64,000 bases of DNA, taken from NCBI GenBank assembly GCA_038141525.1, contig JAYQIF010000008.1:558001-622000 (forward strand), in the 5' to 3' direction. The position numbers and the translations under genes were made by a program. The stretch is from BACL21 sp038141525 (GTDB taxonomy: Bacteria > Bacteroidota > Bacteroidia > Flavobacteriales > Flavobacteriaceae). Below, in pieces: positions 8,075 to 18,860 of this stretch. The notes beneath the pieces are model-generated. The model saw only the letters and a list, made by a program, of their open reading frames with translations. It ran no database searches and was not told the DNA's origin. Position 1 is the first letter of the stretch, and each line of letters begins with the position of its first letter.

Positions 8075-10064
8075 ATGACCTTTAAAGAGGAAATAATTCA
8101 AGGCATACCTGATACTCTGCCAGAGCCAAAGCCCTACGACCCCAAAGTAAATCACGCGCCAAAGCGAAAGTCTATTCTTACCCCGGAAGAAGAACAACTT
8201 GCCCTGCGCAATGCATTGCGTTATTTTCCGGCCAAAGACCACAAAATACTGCTGGCTGAGTTCAAACAAGAACTCAAAGATCACGGGCGTATCTATATGT
8301 ATCGATTGCGTCCAGATCACAAGATATATGCCCGACCTATAGACCAATACCCCGGGCAAAGTCAGCAAGCCAAAGCCATTATGCTCATGATTCAAAACAA
8401 CTTGGATCACGCAGTTGCGCAACATCCACATGAGCTGATCACTTATGGGGGCAATGGTGCGGTTTTTCAGAACTGGGCACAATATCGCCTCACCATGCAG
8501 TACCTCTCGCAAATGAATGATGATCAAACCCTGGTTATGTACAGCGGTCACCCGATGGGTTTATTTCCTTCTGGGCCGCATGCCCCAAGAGTTGTGGTGA
8601 CTAACGGGATGATGATTCCCAATTATTCAAAGCCCGATCATTGGGAGCGTTTTAACGCCCTGGGAGTGTCTCAATACGGTCAAATGACCGCGGGGAGTTA
8701 TATGTATATCGGGCCCGCAAGGCATTGTGCATGGGACGACCATTACGGTTTTGAATGCCTTCAGAAAATTAGGCAAATCCCCGCAGCGCGGTTTATTTGT
8801 CACCTCCGGATTGGGGGGCATGAGCGGCGCCCAACCCAAGGCAGGAAATATTGCAGGCTGTGTTACCGTATGTGCAGAAGTGAACAGAAAAGCTATAGAC
8901 ACGCGTCACAGCCAGGGCTGGGTGGACGAAGTTTACGATGACCTTGCTGAATTAACCCATAAGGTCAGATCGGCCATAAAAGAGAAGGAGGCCATTTCAC
9001 TGGCATTTCACGGCAACATTGTGTCGGTATGGGAACACTTTATCAAGGAAGGAATTAAAGTCGACTTGGGCAGTGACCAGACCTCTTTACACAACCCTTG
9101 GGCCGGCGGGTATTATCCTGTTTCATTGAGCTTTGAACAGGCTAACGAGATGATGGCTAATGATCCCGATCAATTTAAAAAACACGTTCAAGAAAGCCTT
9201 GTGAAACATGCTGATTTGATCAATAAACACACCGAACACGGCACTTACTTTTTTGATTACGGCAATGCATTTTTACTCGAAGCATCGCGAGCAGGAGGCG
9301 ATGTCCTTAAAGACGGCAGCACCGAAGTATTCAAGTACCCCAGCTATGTCCAAGACATTATGGGCCCGATGTGTTTTGATTACGGCTTTGGGCCTTTTCG
9401 ATGGGTTTGCGCCTCTGGCGATCCACAGGACTTAGCCAAGACTGACGAAATTGCCTGCAGTGTTTTAGAACAACTCATGACCGACGCTCCTGATGAAATT
9501 AAGCAGCAAATGGCCGATAATATTCAATGGATTAAAGGTGCTCAAGAAAATGCTTTAGTCGTAGGCTCTCAAGCGCGCATTCTTTATGCCGATAGTGACG
9601 GACGCATTGCTATCGCCCGAGCTTTTAACCAGGCTATTGCCCAGGGCAAACTGGGTCCGGTAATCTTAGGACGAGATCATCACGATGTGTCGGGCACTGA
9701 CTCTCCATTTAGAGAAACCTCAAATATTTATGACGGCAGTAGATTTACCGCCGATATGGCCATACATAATGTCATCGGTGACTCCTTTAGGGGCGCCACC
9801 TGGGTAAGTATTCATAACGGCGGAGGCGTCGGCTGGGGCGAGGTCATCAATGGCGGTTTCGGTATGGTTCTTGATGGTTCTAAAGAAGCAGGACAGAAAT
9901 TGAGTTCGATGCTCTTTTGGGATGTCAACAACGGAATTGCGCGACGCAGCTGGGCTCGTAACGATGAAGCCATATTTGCCATTAAACGCGCCATGCAAAA
10001 GGAACCAAACTTAACGGTAACTTTGCCAAACCTGGTTGATGACAAACTACTTAACGAGAACTAA
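8075..10064 (+). CDS. hutU: Urocanate hydratase (frameshifted)
   Basis: Urocanase converts urocanate to imidazolone propionate in histidine degradation, using NAD+ as a tightly bound electrophile. The first part (8075 to about 8715) has YGGNGAVFQNWAQYRLTMQY and YSGHPMGLFPS. The second part continues with GIVHGTTITVLNAFRK and LFVTSGLGGMSGAQPKAG, then the C-terminal GRDHHDVSGTDSPFRETSN region. The parts are joined by deleting one base in the C-run at 8714-8716, giving IGPQGIVHGT and about 663 residues, the length of the longer urocanase type. No other hut gene is beside it, so the remaining histidine-utilisation genes must lie elsewhere. Confidence 0.95.
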
Positions 10065-10127
10065 AACAAGATTTCTGATTAAAATATCTGCATTTGTCAT
10101 ACAGTCAAACCATTTAAATACACCATT

Positions 10128-10667
10128 ATGAAGTTTCGTTTGTTGTTTTTTAGCCTAAGCCTAATGCTAATGGGATGCAGTTCTGTGCGTGTCGCCGTGG
10201 ACTATGATACTGCCGTTTCTTTTGATCAATACAGCACCTTTGCATTTTTTAAGCCAGCTGTGGATAAAATGGAAGTCAGTGATTTGGACAAAAAGAGAAT
10301 CTTACACGCCATCGACAACAATCTTATGGCCAAAGGACTGAGTAAATCTCAAGAGGCCGGACTCCTGGTTCATGTCTTTACCAAAGAAGAAAAACAGGTC
10401 GATGTTTTTCAAAACAATTTCAACTGGGGTTGGGGCTGGGGTTGGTCGCCATGGTGGAATGGGGGATTCTTCGGGCCCAGTGTAAGCACGCGCACCGAGG
10501 GCCAGTTATACATCAATTTAGTCGATGCCAAAACGAATCAACTCGTGTGGCAAGGCAAAGGCACTGCCCAACTGTACCCTAACGAAAAGGTTGAAAAAAA
10601 GCAGGCCCGCATTCAGAAAATCGTCGACAAGATACTTGAACAGTATCCTCCAGGGACAGAAAAGTAG
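10128..10667 (+). CDS. DUF4136 lipoprotein
   Basis: A 179-residue predicted lipoprotein: the signal peptide ends in lipobox LMGCSS (Cys near residue 17). The mature part has the DUF4136 pattern, with VDYDTAVSFDQYSTFAFF near the N-terminus, a central Trp/Gly-rich stretch (NWGWGWGWSPWW) and a C-terminal GQLYINLVDAKTNQLVWQGK. Its function is unknown; the family is common in Bacteroidota and Proteobacteria. It is convergent with the T9SS cargo gene on the opposite strand and 63 bases downstream of hutU. Confidence 0.88.
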   Translation: MKFRLLFFSLSLMLMGCSSVRVAVDYDTAVSFDQYSTFAFFKPAVDKMEVSDLDKKRILHAIDNNLMAKGLSKSQEAGLLVHVFTKEEKQVDVFQNNFNWGWGWGWSPWWNGGFFGPSVSTRTEGQLYINLVDAKTNQLVWQGKGTAQLYPNEKVEKKQARIQKIVDKILEQYPPGTEK

Positions 10668-10690
10668 AGGCCTATTGCTTAATTCCCGGC

Positions 10691-12320
10691 TTATTGTTTT
10701 ATCAGTCTGTACGTTTTTTCACCCAGGCCCGCGTTAGAAACTTTGATATAATAAAGTCCACTCGCCCACTGACTCAGATCCAATTGCATCAATTCAGCCA
10801 GTTGTCTACTGCTAAAAATTTGACGACCATAGGCATCAAAAACTTTAACTTCTGCTGATTCGTTTTTTGTCCCGCCTAAAGCCGATATTTGATGTGAAAA
10901 AGGGTTTAAAAAAGTGAGGTCGACGGCTGAATCCAGATGATTTTGACTGAGTACTACCTCGCCATCGACAATGTTTTGGGCATAAACTTTAGCAGAACCT
11001 GATTTTTGTTCTACAAAAACAGCAACACTTTGATTATTGACCATTTGGGTGTGATGAATTCGACCCTTGTTGGCTTGGAATGTGGCGACATCTTTTAACC
11101 CCCTCAGGCCATACAGCTTGACCACTCCCATCCACATAAGTCGCGCGCAGAACTGTTGGTGAGGCACCATTATCCACACCCTCTTTTATGAGTAATATCG
11201 GACCTTGCTCAGCAATATTCATGCCTCCCACGGGTACCGATTCAGAGCCCACTGGATATAATTCAAAAGCCCCATCTCCTAGCAATCGATCGCCGGTAAT
11301 ACGATCAAATTTTTGCAGGTAGGTGCCCTTGGCACTTTGCGATGAATTGGTGTACGTACTGCTCATCCAAACCACATCATCACCCGCTTTATAGCCCATA
11401 TAAGGGCCCATCTCATAAAAAGACTGAGTGGTGTCGAAGGAAGAACCATTGATTCCCCAAGGCAACGAGCCATCAGAATTGACGCATTGCAAGAAGGTGT
11501 CAAAACGTGTTCCTGAAGAGGCAAAATAACCCATATAAACTTTATCCTCAATGATCATCCCTTGATAATCGCGGTTAAAGGCAGTCGCCTGATCACTGAT
11601 TTGAACAGGTGCTGCCCAAACTGGAGTACCCGAAGCATCAAAGCGCTGGGCGTGCAAAAAGGAATTAATCCCACTAAGTAGTTGATGAAATACGACGATA
11701 AATTCGTTGTTATCTAGTTCAAACATATTCCCTACCACAGTACTGCTCGAACCCAGAGATACAGACTGCGAAGTCCCCCAGACGGCTTGACCAGAAGAGT
11801 CGTATTGCTGGATTTCCGCCACTCCCGAAGACGGCCACCAGGACACCAAAACATTGCCCTGAGCCAGTGGTAAAATTTTTACAGCATATCCGCTGCCTAC
11901 AGACACTCCACTTGTCCCCCAGAGACGATTACCTTGTAGGTCCATCTTATACACAAAAGCAGGCTCACCACCACCCGTACCGGTGGCCCCAACATACAAA
12001 TTATCTTGCTCATCCACCACCACATTCCAAAGGACTGTAAATGTACTCATAGGTAAATCGTCACTTACCAACACGCCCTGGTCTCCAAGTATCGGTTCCC
12101 CGGATGGGTTGAGTACTTGCAACCTTAATTCATAATTTTCTGGGGCCCCCACGCTATGCCAAAACACAATATAGGTTGATCCATCTGAGGCGCCTACGGC
12201 TTTCATGTCATCACTAGACAAAGTAGAGACCAAGGTATTGACTTCTGTGTCTGTCGTCCATTGTGCTGCCATGGTCATGCTAAGGACCATAAAGCAGGCT
12301 AAAAAAAGTTGTTTCATCAT
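10691..12320 (-). CDS. T9SS-secreted protein with C-terminal sorting domain (frameshifted)
   Basis: An exported protein of about 540 residues after repair. It has a signal peptide (MMKQLFLACFMVLSMTMAAQ), then a long beta-rich region with repeated VWAAP/LWGTS/PWG-type segments such as YDSSGQAVWGTSQSVSLG, suggestive of a propeller. The C-terminus is a type A T9SS sorting domain: NPFSHQISALGG, VKVFDAYGRQIFS, LDLSQWASGLYYIKVS, ending TYRLIKQ. The frames meet at the C5 run at 11099-11103, giving VWPEGLKDVATF. It overlaps the enoyl-CoA hydratase stop by a few bases. The exact role of the propeller region is unknown; surface anchoring or release by the T9SS is the family expectation. Confidence 0.85.
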
Positions 12321-13097
12321 TGATTGGATTGTTTGTAAGGAGCGAGTTGAGATTTGGTTTCAGGACTTAGGACTAGACGACCGCTCATGGCAGCACGCTC
12401 GATAAGCAAGTCATCCCAATGCTCGGTTCCCTCCCATAGAACTGCCTTTATGTTGCGCATCGCTTCAATATTATATTGCGATAAATCCTTACATAGATCT
12501 GCCAAACTATGGTCCATAGCTTTTACAGAATCAAAGACTTGGGTATATAAGCCTTTAGACTCTGCCCAGCGCGCAGATCTAAAACCCTTGAGCGTCGATC
12601 GATAAGGCGCTCAAACCCGCCACACCAATTTTTCGCGACACTGCTGGCGCAATCACAAATGGGCCGATTCCTATGGTCAGCTCACTTAATTTTACGGCCG
12701 CCGTTTCCATAGCCAAGGCGTAGTCAGCGGCGGCAATAATCCCAACACCCCCTCCTACTGCTTTACCCTGCACGCGTGCAATGATCAATTTTTGACAGCG
12801 ACGCATGGCGTTAATGACGCGCGCAAAGCCACTAAAAAAAGTCAGTCCCTGCGCTTCATTCTCGATGGCGATCAATTCTTGAAAACTGGCCCCGGCACAA
12901 AAACTGCGCTCACCAAAACTGCGCAAGACCACTACCTTAACGGCATCATCATCCGAAGCCTGATCAATAGCCTGAACAAGTTCATCTAATAAATAAGCGG
13001 GTAGACTATTGTGGGCCGGATGACCAAATTCTATAGTCATTACCGCATCTTGCCGATGGCTCAGTACATGGCCTTGATCACTGATTGAATGCTCCAT
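12317..13097 (-). CDS. Enoyl-CoA hydratase/isomerase family protein (frameshifted)
   Basis: A crotonase-fold enzyme of about 260 residues, probably acting in beta-oxidation or branched-chain amino acid breakdown. The first oxyanion-hole segment (SFCAGASFQEL) and the second (VQGKAVGGGVGIIAAADYALA) are both present, followed by LSELTIGIGPFVIAP. This last segment is close to methylglutaconyl-CoA-hydratase-like proteins of Bacteroidota, but the substrate is inferred only. The reading frame breaks at the A-run 12581-12584; dropping one base restores GFRSARWAESKGLYTQVFD and the C-terminal helices. It lies between an outer-membrane barrel gene and a T9SS cargo gene on the same strand. Confidence 0.88.
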
Positions 13098-13225
13098 AGG
13101 TTATTGAGCGCGATAGTTTTGACGCTGTTTAATAATAAATCGGTTAAGCCTATGCAAGATACTAAAAATAGTGCGTGGTTATTTTTTAGATCAAACACCG
13201 CGAATGATTACTGGCCAATACCGGA

Positions 13226-15993
13226 CTACAAGTCGTATTTAACCACAAACATGATGATTCGTGGCAGAACTACGTATTGACTGGTGCTGTTGAATTGCTC
13301 AGAAAAACTATCGGTATTGGTTGCCTGGTTATTGGTTAGGTTTGTACCCTGTAGCGAGAACTCCCAATGACTGTCCTGTTTTTGATAGTAAAGGGTACTG
13401 TTTAAAAAAGAATAATTGTTCTGTACGGTATTCTCTTGATTGCGGTAATCATAAAAATCCCAATTCATGGTCCAATAAAAGGATTTTAGAAAATTGACAT
13501 CTAAAGAGAAAAATGGCCTTTGGGTAAAAAAGAGTTGATCCACGCGACCATTGTTATACTCATTTCTGGTCCAATTATACCCAAGCTCGAAGTTTGGCCA
13601 ATCCTTAAAACTACTGCGTGCACTAAGGCGATAATTTTGGGTAAGGCTCTTACTCTGTTGTAGTGCCTGGTTAACTCGAGAAAATAGCTCACTGTAGCTC
13701 ACTATCGCATTCAACCGGTATTCTATTTTGCTGATGCGCTTGCTGATGCGCCCAGAAGCCGCGTAGATATGATCTGGATTGTCTGGGTCAAAATTCTCGG
13801 GCTGAGTGACCTGATTAATGGCGACCAAAGTTGTGTTGTTTTTAATGCCTTTAGTGCGTTTAGTGTAACTCAAAGAGCCATTGATATTGGTGTAATTAAA
13901 TAAATTATAGCTGAAATAATTCAGGCGGAAGGATTCGGATAGCGCATTGCCTAAATAGCGATTTCCCGCAAAAAGACGATTGTAGTTATTAAACACATAG
14001 GCTTGAGCGAGATTATTCACGTCTGTGTATTCGGCCGTTTTGCTGTAATTGAACCGGAGATTCTCGCTGCTTTTTATATCCCAAAGGGCAAAGAAATCTG
14101 GCAGAAGCAACAGCTGGTCCTGACGTTCAGTACTGCCTAATTGTGTATTCGAAAGCGCGTATTGGTGGAGCGTTAACCCCGGCGAAAAGGTAAAATCTCC
14201 GCGCTTGATCTTATAATGCACCCCAAGGAAAACATCGTTAAAATCATAGGCCACATCATTGATTAAAGAACTGCTCTGACCATCTATGGGCAGGGTCTGC
14301 TCAAGTAAAATTGAATTCCCATTTAGGCCTTCAAAAATCCTTGAGTCATATTCCTGCTGACTTAAAGTGGCGCCAAGGGTAATGTTTAGGTGGCTGGTTT
14401 TATTCAAAATGCGGTAATAATCTACTTTACCGTCAATTTTGTTGGTCTTGATTTCTTTGGTTTGACTCAGGTCAAAACGCCCGTCTTGTTGGCTCACAGG
14501 CAATATACCGGCAAAGGGCAGCAAATCAGTAATGGCGTTGTAAATGGGGTCTTCTGTTTGCAACATATGTTGTAGTTGACCAGCAAAAATATCATTATCC
14601 GAAGCCGTGTAATAGGCATTGATATTTTGTTGTAATGATACAGGACGGTTCTCTTTGCGCTCCACGATATCATTGGTCTGATCGGCAAAGGCAGAGAAGG
14701 TGGTGTCGTCTTGTCTTTGATCAGAGGCTTTAAACAACACATCATAGTCCACCTGAAGACTGGGGTCGGGCTTGTATACACCACTGAATTTAAGCATACC
14801 TAACTGATTGTTTTGCTCTGAGCGCACCTGGGTTTGTTCGGTAATCCCCGATAAAATAAATTGGTTAATGGTATTAGAGACAATAGACGTGCTGTTGTCC
14901 GAGGCAATACCAAAGCCACTTAAATCTAGGGTCGGGCTAAATCCGTAGCTAAAGTTAGCGGCGGCGAACTTGGTGCCTCTTGCCGCCGCGCGATTGTTCT
15001 GGGCTACGGCAAAACCCAGATCACTCTCCCGGATATTGAAGCGGGTGCCTCCACTGTTGTTGAAGTTTCTGAATCCTCCCGTAAAATTGAAATAATCACG
15101 CCAGGTAAATGGCACCTCACCAATATCATTCAAGTCTGTAATCATGTTAATGCTGTACTCTGGGTGATAATAAAACAATTTAGGATGCACGAGGTAACGC
15201 GGATCGATATCTGCATCTGTCCCGCTTCCGGCAGTCACTTCTCCAAACCAAAAGTTCTTTTTACCCTCTTTGAGTTTGATGTTGATAGCGATATTATCTT
15301 GGTTGTTGGTGACGCCTCTCATTTGACTGACCTCACTAAAATTCCGCAACACCTCGACTTTATCTACGGCATTGGCTGGGATATTCTTGGTGGCCAGTTT
15401 AGAGTCTCCATCAAAAAAATCTTTCCCCTCCACCATGACTTTTTGAACGGTCTTGCCTTCGACTTGGATTTCTCCGTCATCGTTAATTTCCACTCCGGGC
15501 AGGTTTTCGAGAACATCCCCAGTTTTTTTTCGTTACCCCTGTTGAATGAATCGGCATTGTAAACAATGGTATCTCCTTTGACCGTAACCGGCATTTCGTA
15601 GACGATTTCCACCCCATCGAGCTGAGACGCCTCGGCCTTGAGCAAAAAATCTAGATTGAGTTCCGCACTGCCCGGGCTTACAATTAACTCCTTTTCCTGG
15701 GTTTCATAGCCCAGAAAACTAGCACGAAGTACATAGGTCTGTCCAGAATCGAGCGAAAGCGCATAACGGCCGTCGTTATTGGTAATAGAGTAACCCGCGA
15801 GATTCCCCGATTCTGGAAGGGTCGCAATGACGTTAGCAAACCCCAGTGGGGCTATACTATCTGCCACAGTCCCCCGCACTTGAACTTCCTGCCCGTGCAC
15901 AGGGGCCATGGCCATCACGAGGAACATCAGGCCAAAGACAAATCTTGTTGTGATATTTAAAAGATACGACGAAAAATTACCTGCTTTATTCAT
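13226..15993 (-). CDS. Outer-membrane beta-barrel protein with CarboxypepD_reg domain (frameshifted)
   Basis: About 922 residues after repair. A signal peptide ends near VHGQ. A carboxypeptidase-regulatory-like domain follows (about residues 37-120, with GFANVIATLP and GYSITNNDGRYALSL). Next comes a TonB-receptor plug-like segment (VEVLRNFSEVSQMRGVTNNQ) and a long barrel rich in alternating aromatic residues, ending in VVLPRIIMFVVKYDL. It belongs with the TonB-dependent-receptor-like 'outer membrane beta-barrel' proteins of Bacteroidota, but no TonB box or SusD partner is evident. The T8 run at 15523-15530 breaks the frame between NRGNEKKLG and the continuation. It follows the GLPGLI gene, a frequent pairing. 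Confidence 0.86.
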
Positions 15994-16117
15994 GTTGAAT
16001 GTTCAATGGGCTAAAAGACTCTGTTCTGTCTGGTGATACTAATATCTAAAATTTATGATGTTACTTTTATCTGAAATTTATCTTAATGCAGAAATGGTTC
16101 CATCCCAGGTAATGACA

Positions 16118-16990
16118 TCACTCACCACGACCACGGCGACCAGAACGATTGCGCCAATTATCGCGCATTTCTTGGGTCTTTTCTTTGACTATGGTCTCGA
16201 ATTCATCTTGAGTTACAACCGTACCTTTATCCGGCGCCTCAATGGTCGGCAAATCTTTTGGATTCATGACAATTTTAGAGCACAACAAGGTGGTGCGATC
16301 GGCATTGAGTTCAAGGATGAGTCCGGGAAGACCAGCATACTCTCCTGGGCCGTGGCCCACAGGAATTTGAGGGGTGAACCATGCCGTCACTTCAATGGTT
16401 TTAGGCATCTCTAGTTCATCAACTGGATTTGTTTTCAGGCTATCTGCTTTTTGCTTGTCTTGGTCTTTTTCGGTATCCTGGCCACGGCGACCACGACGAC
16501 GCATCATGCTGAAATCATTGGCTTTGACCTGCTTTACGGCGCGCGCTTTTATCGCCATGTACGCCCCAATCATTTTTGTTTCATTGGTAACCTCCCATTG
16601 CAAGTCAGGAATTTCATCCTTGATTAAAAATGATTTACCAAAAAAATCATGAGTCTGCACCAAGGCCTTCTGTTCGAGATTTTTGTATTCAACACCTGGG
16701 GCAGCACTGGCCATCATCATCCCCCATCCGCGACTTCGGCTTTCGACATCTAAGGTCGCCTCTTGTTCATAAACAGACTCGCTGCCATTAAAGCTCAAGA
16801 CATAAGTCTTTTCTAAATAGGACTTCATACGGGCCATGATCTGTTTTTTCATGTCCTCACTCATGCCTTGGCCACCAAAATTATCCATATCGACGGTCGT
16901 TTTGGACTGGTAGTAAGCTTGTCCTGCAAAATTTTGAGCTTGAGCACTCAAGCTCAAAACAGCCACCATAAAAAGTAAATATTTTTTCAT
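16118..16990 (-). CDS. GLPGLI family protein
   Basis: A 290-residue exported protein. The signal peptide MKKYLLFMVAVLSLSAQAQ is followed by a beta-rich chain containing the defining motif EYAGLPGLILEL near residue 220. Just before the motif is the typical TAWFTPQIPVGHGPGEY. Two short Arg-rich patches are unusual: MRRRGRRGQ in the middle and NRSGRRGRGE at the very end. The biochemical role of GLPGLI proteins is unknown. It sits 124 bases upstream of the barrel protein on the same strand, and such genes often neighbour outer-membrane receptor-like proteins in Bacteroidota. Confidence 0.9.
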   Translation of the reverse strand: MKKYLLFMVAVLSLSAQAQNFAGQAYYQSKTTVDMDNFGGQGMSEDMKKQIMARMKSYLEKTYVLSFNGSESVYEQEATLDVESRSRGWGMMMASAAPGVEYKNLEQKALVQTHDFFGKSFLIKDEIPDLQWEVTNETKMIGAYMAIKARAVKQVKANDFSMMRRRGRRGQDTEKDQDKQKADSLKTNPVDELEMPKTIEVTAWFTPQIPVGHGPGEYAGLPGLILELNADRTTLLCSKIVMNPKDLPTIEAPDKGTVVTQDEFETIVKEKTQEMRDNWRNRSGRRGRGE

Positions 16991-17175
16991 TTCGATGTTT
17001 TATGTTTATAAAAATTAATCACTTGTAAACGTCTGATTCTGTTTAGACCCGCAACCCTTGAAAAGGTTTATGCAAAAAGAAGTGCCCACCTTTACTCAGG
17101 CTGTGTTATTTAAAAGCGCCAATTTAATTAATTAGATCAATGGCCCATGTTAATTCTCTGCCAATAAAGCACTTT

Positions 17176-17183
17176 TACTTTTG
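17176..17183 (+). promoter_or_regulatory. -7 box upstream of the 17211 gene
   Basis: TACTTTTG fits TAnnTTTG and ends 27 bases before the ATG at 17211. No good -33 TTG is visible at 19-20 bases. The rest of the intergenic region 16991-17210 shows no other feature. Confidence 0.45.
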
Positions 17184-17210
17184 TAACTTGCCGCTGTTAT
17201 CATTGAAAAC

Positions 17211-18017
17211 ATGACGCGTCTACTACTGCTAATTACTCTACTCTGCATTTCTTTAACCGGCTTTGCCCAGGTTTCGGACATAACAACGTCTTTAACACTA
17301 GAGTTGGACCAACAAACTAATTTGCCGGATATCGATCAGTTTATCGGCTATGACAGTTACGATCAATTGTATTGGGTCGACAAAAACACACTCTATAAAC
17401 GCGGTACCCTTGGTGATTTTGAATTTTTGGAACTCATGTTGGGGCCTATAGACCATGTGGACCTGCAAAATCCATTGACCGTCTTAATATTTTATGCGGA
17501 GACCAATACACTCGTTTTTTTGGACAATCGACTCAACGAAAAAAAACGAGTCGATTTTAATTTGATTACGGAATTCCCTCAAGTTCAGTGGACCTATAAC
17601 GCCGGGAGCAACCGTTTGTGGATTATGGATCAAAACAGTCAGCGTCTCTGGGTTTACGATACCCAAAAAATGAACGTTATTTTTCAAAGCCCACCCCTGC
17701 CGAACCTCAGAACCTTAAAATGCCGCTTTAACGATTGTATCGCTCAAACGGCAGACGAGCTCATCTACCTAAGTCTCTATGGAACCATTACCAAAAGACA
17801 ATCGTTCACAGGCGGTCTGCTCAACGATAACAACGACCGGTACATAATTGTATCGGACCAAAGCACGCTATTTGACTTCATGTCAAATCAGGAATTGAAT
17901 TTCCCCGAAATACGGCCAGAAAATCAGATTAACGACTTGCAGCTAACCCAAGATTTCCTTTATATTTACGACAGTAACGTCATTTGGCGCTACGCCTTAA
18001 ATCCTATAAAAAAATAA
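17211..18017 (+). CDS. Exported protein of unknown function
   Basis: A 268-residue protein with a signal peptide (MTRLLLLITLLCISLTGFAQ). The mature part has repeated short beta segments with Trp/Tyr patterns such as DQLYWVDKNTLYKRG, NRLWIMDQNSQRLWVYD and FLYIYDSNVIWRYAL, resembling propeller blades. I do not recognise a named family. The next gene, a deoxynucleoside kinase, starts three bases after its stop, so the two are translated from one mRNA. Confidence 0.75.
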   Translation: MTRLLLLITLLCISLTGFAQVSDITTSLTLELDQQTNLPDIDQFIGYDSYDQLYWVDKNTLYKRGTLGDFEFLELMLGPIDHVDLQNPLTVLIFYAETNTLVFLDNRLNEKKRVDFNLITEFPQVQWTYNAGSNRLWIMDQNSQRLWVYDTQKMNVIFQSPPLPNLRTLKCRFNDCIAQTADELIYLSLYGTITKRQSFTGGLLNDNNDRYIIVSDQSTLFDFMSNQELNFPEIRPENQINDLQLTQDFLYIYDSNVIWRYALNPIKK

Positions 18018-18020
18018 AGA

Positions 18021-18635
18021 GTGCATGTTGCAGTAGCAGGAAATATTGGCTCAGGAAAAACAACCTTAACCGGCCTTCTATCAAAACACTACAGATGGAA
18101 AGCCCATTATGAAGAAGTGGAGCAAAACCCCTATTTGGATGACTTTTACAACCAGATGGAACGCTGGTCGTTTAATTTGCAGATTTACTTTTTAAACAGT
18201 CGTTTTCGTCAAATTTTAGACATTCGTGAGCATGGCAAAAATGTCATTCAAGACAGAACAATCTACGAAGACGCCCATATTTTTGCGCCAAACCTGCACG
18301 CCATGGGGCTGATGACCAATCGTGACTTTGAAAATTATAGCTCCTTATTTGATCTCATGGAAAGTGTCACCAAAGGACCCGATCTTTTGATCTACCTAAG
18401 GAGCTCAATTCCCAATCTGGTCAAGCAAATCCACAAACGTGGACGAGAGTATGAAAATTCCATCAGCATAGACTACCTCAGCCGACTCAATGAGCGCTAC
18501 GAGGCTTGGATTCACAACTACGACAAAGGAAATCTACTGATCATCGATGTAGACGATCTAAACTTTGTGGACAATAAGGAAGATCTCGGTACAGTGATCA
18601 ATAAAATAGACGCTGAGCTACACGGACTTTTTTAG
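18021..18635 (+). CDS. Deoxynucleoside kinase
   Basis: Phosphorylates deoxynucleosides to dNMPs in the salvage pathway. The 204-residue chain has a P-loop GNIGSGKTT at residue 8, the catalytic/substrate glutamate region HYEEVEQNPYLDDFY, the DR motif in VIQDRTIYEDAHIFA, and the lid RGREYENSISIDYL. These are the hallmarks of the dNK/dGK/dCK family. The start is GTG at 18021, three bases after the upstream stop; an ATG start would cut into the P-loop strand. A second kinase of the same family is fused to FolK at 49132-50350. The base specificity (dA, dG, dC or T) cannot be fixed by eye. Confidence 0.95.
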   Translation: MHVAVAGNIGSGKTTLTGLLSKHYRWKAHYEEVEQNPYLDDFYNQMERWSFNLQIYFLNSRFRQILDIREHGKNVIQDRTIYEDAHIFAPNLHAMGLMTNRDFENYSSLFDLMESVTKGPDLLIYLRSSIPNLVKQIHKRGREYENSISIDYLSRLNERYEAWIHNYDKGNLLIIDVDDLNFVDNKEDLGTVINKIDAELHGLF

Positions 18636-18810
18636 GGCTCAAGGAATCCCCACTCTTCCATTAGCACGGCTCCATTGCCACTGCGCCATTACTAAAAATC
18701 AAAATAATAACACACAAGTCGCTGTGACCGAGGAAATATGAATGGCTTAAGCTCTTGGCAATTTCGCGATTTGTAATAATGGCACAGAGGCAAAAAAATA
18801 CAAGGAATAA

Positions 18811-18843
18811 AAAACCCGGCGCAAAGCGCCGGGTTTTTTTTTG
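18811..18843. terminator. Bidirectional intrinsic terminator
   Basis: A perfect 9-bp stem (ACCCGGCGC at 18814-18822 with GCGCCGGGT at 18826-18834, loop AAA) with a T-run to the right and an A-run to the left. It can stop both the kinase transcript (plus) and the hppA transcript (minus, stop at 18861). Confidence 0.92.
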
Positions 18844-18860
18844 TTTATATCGGATGAGGA

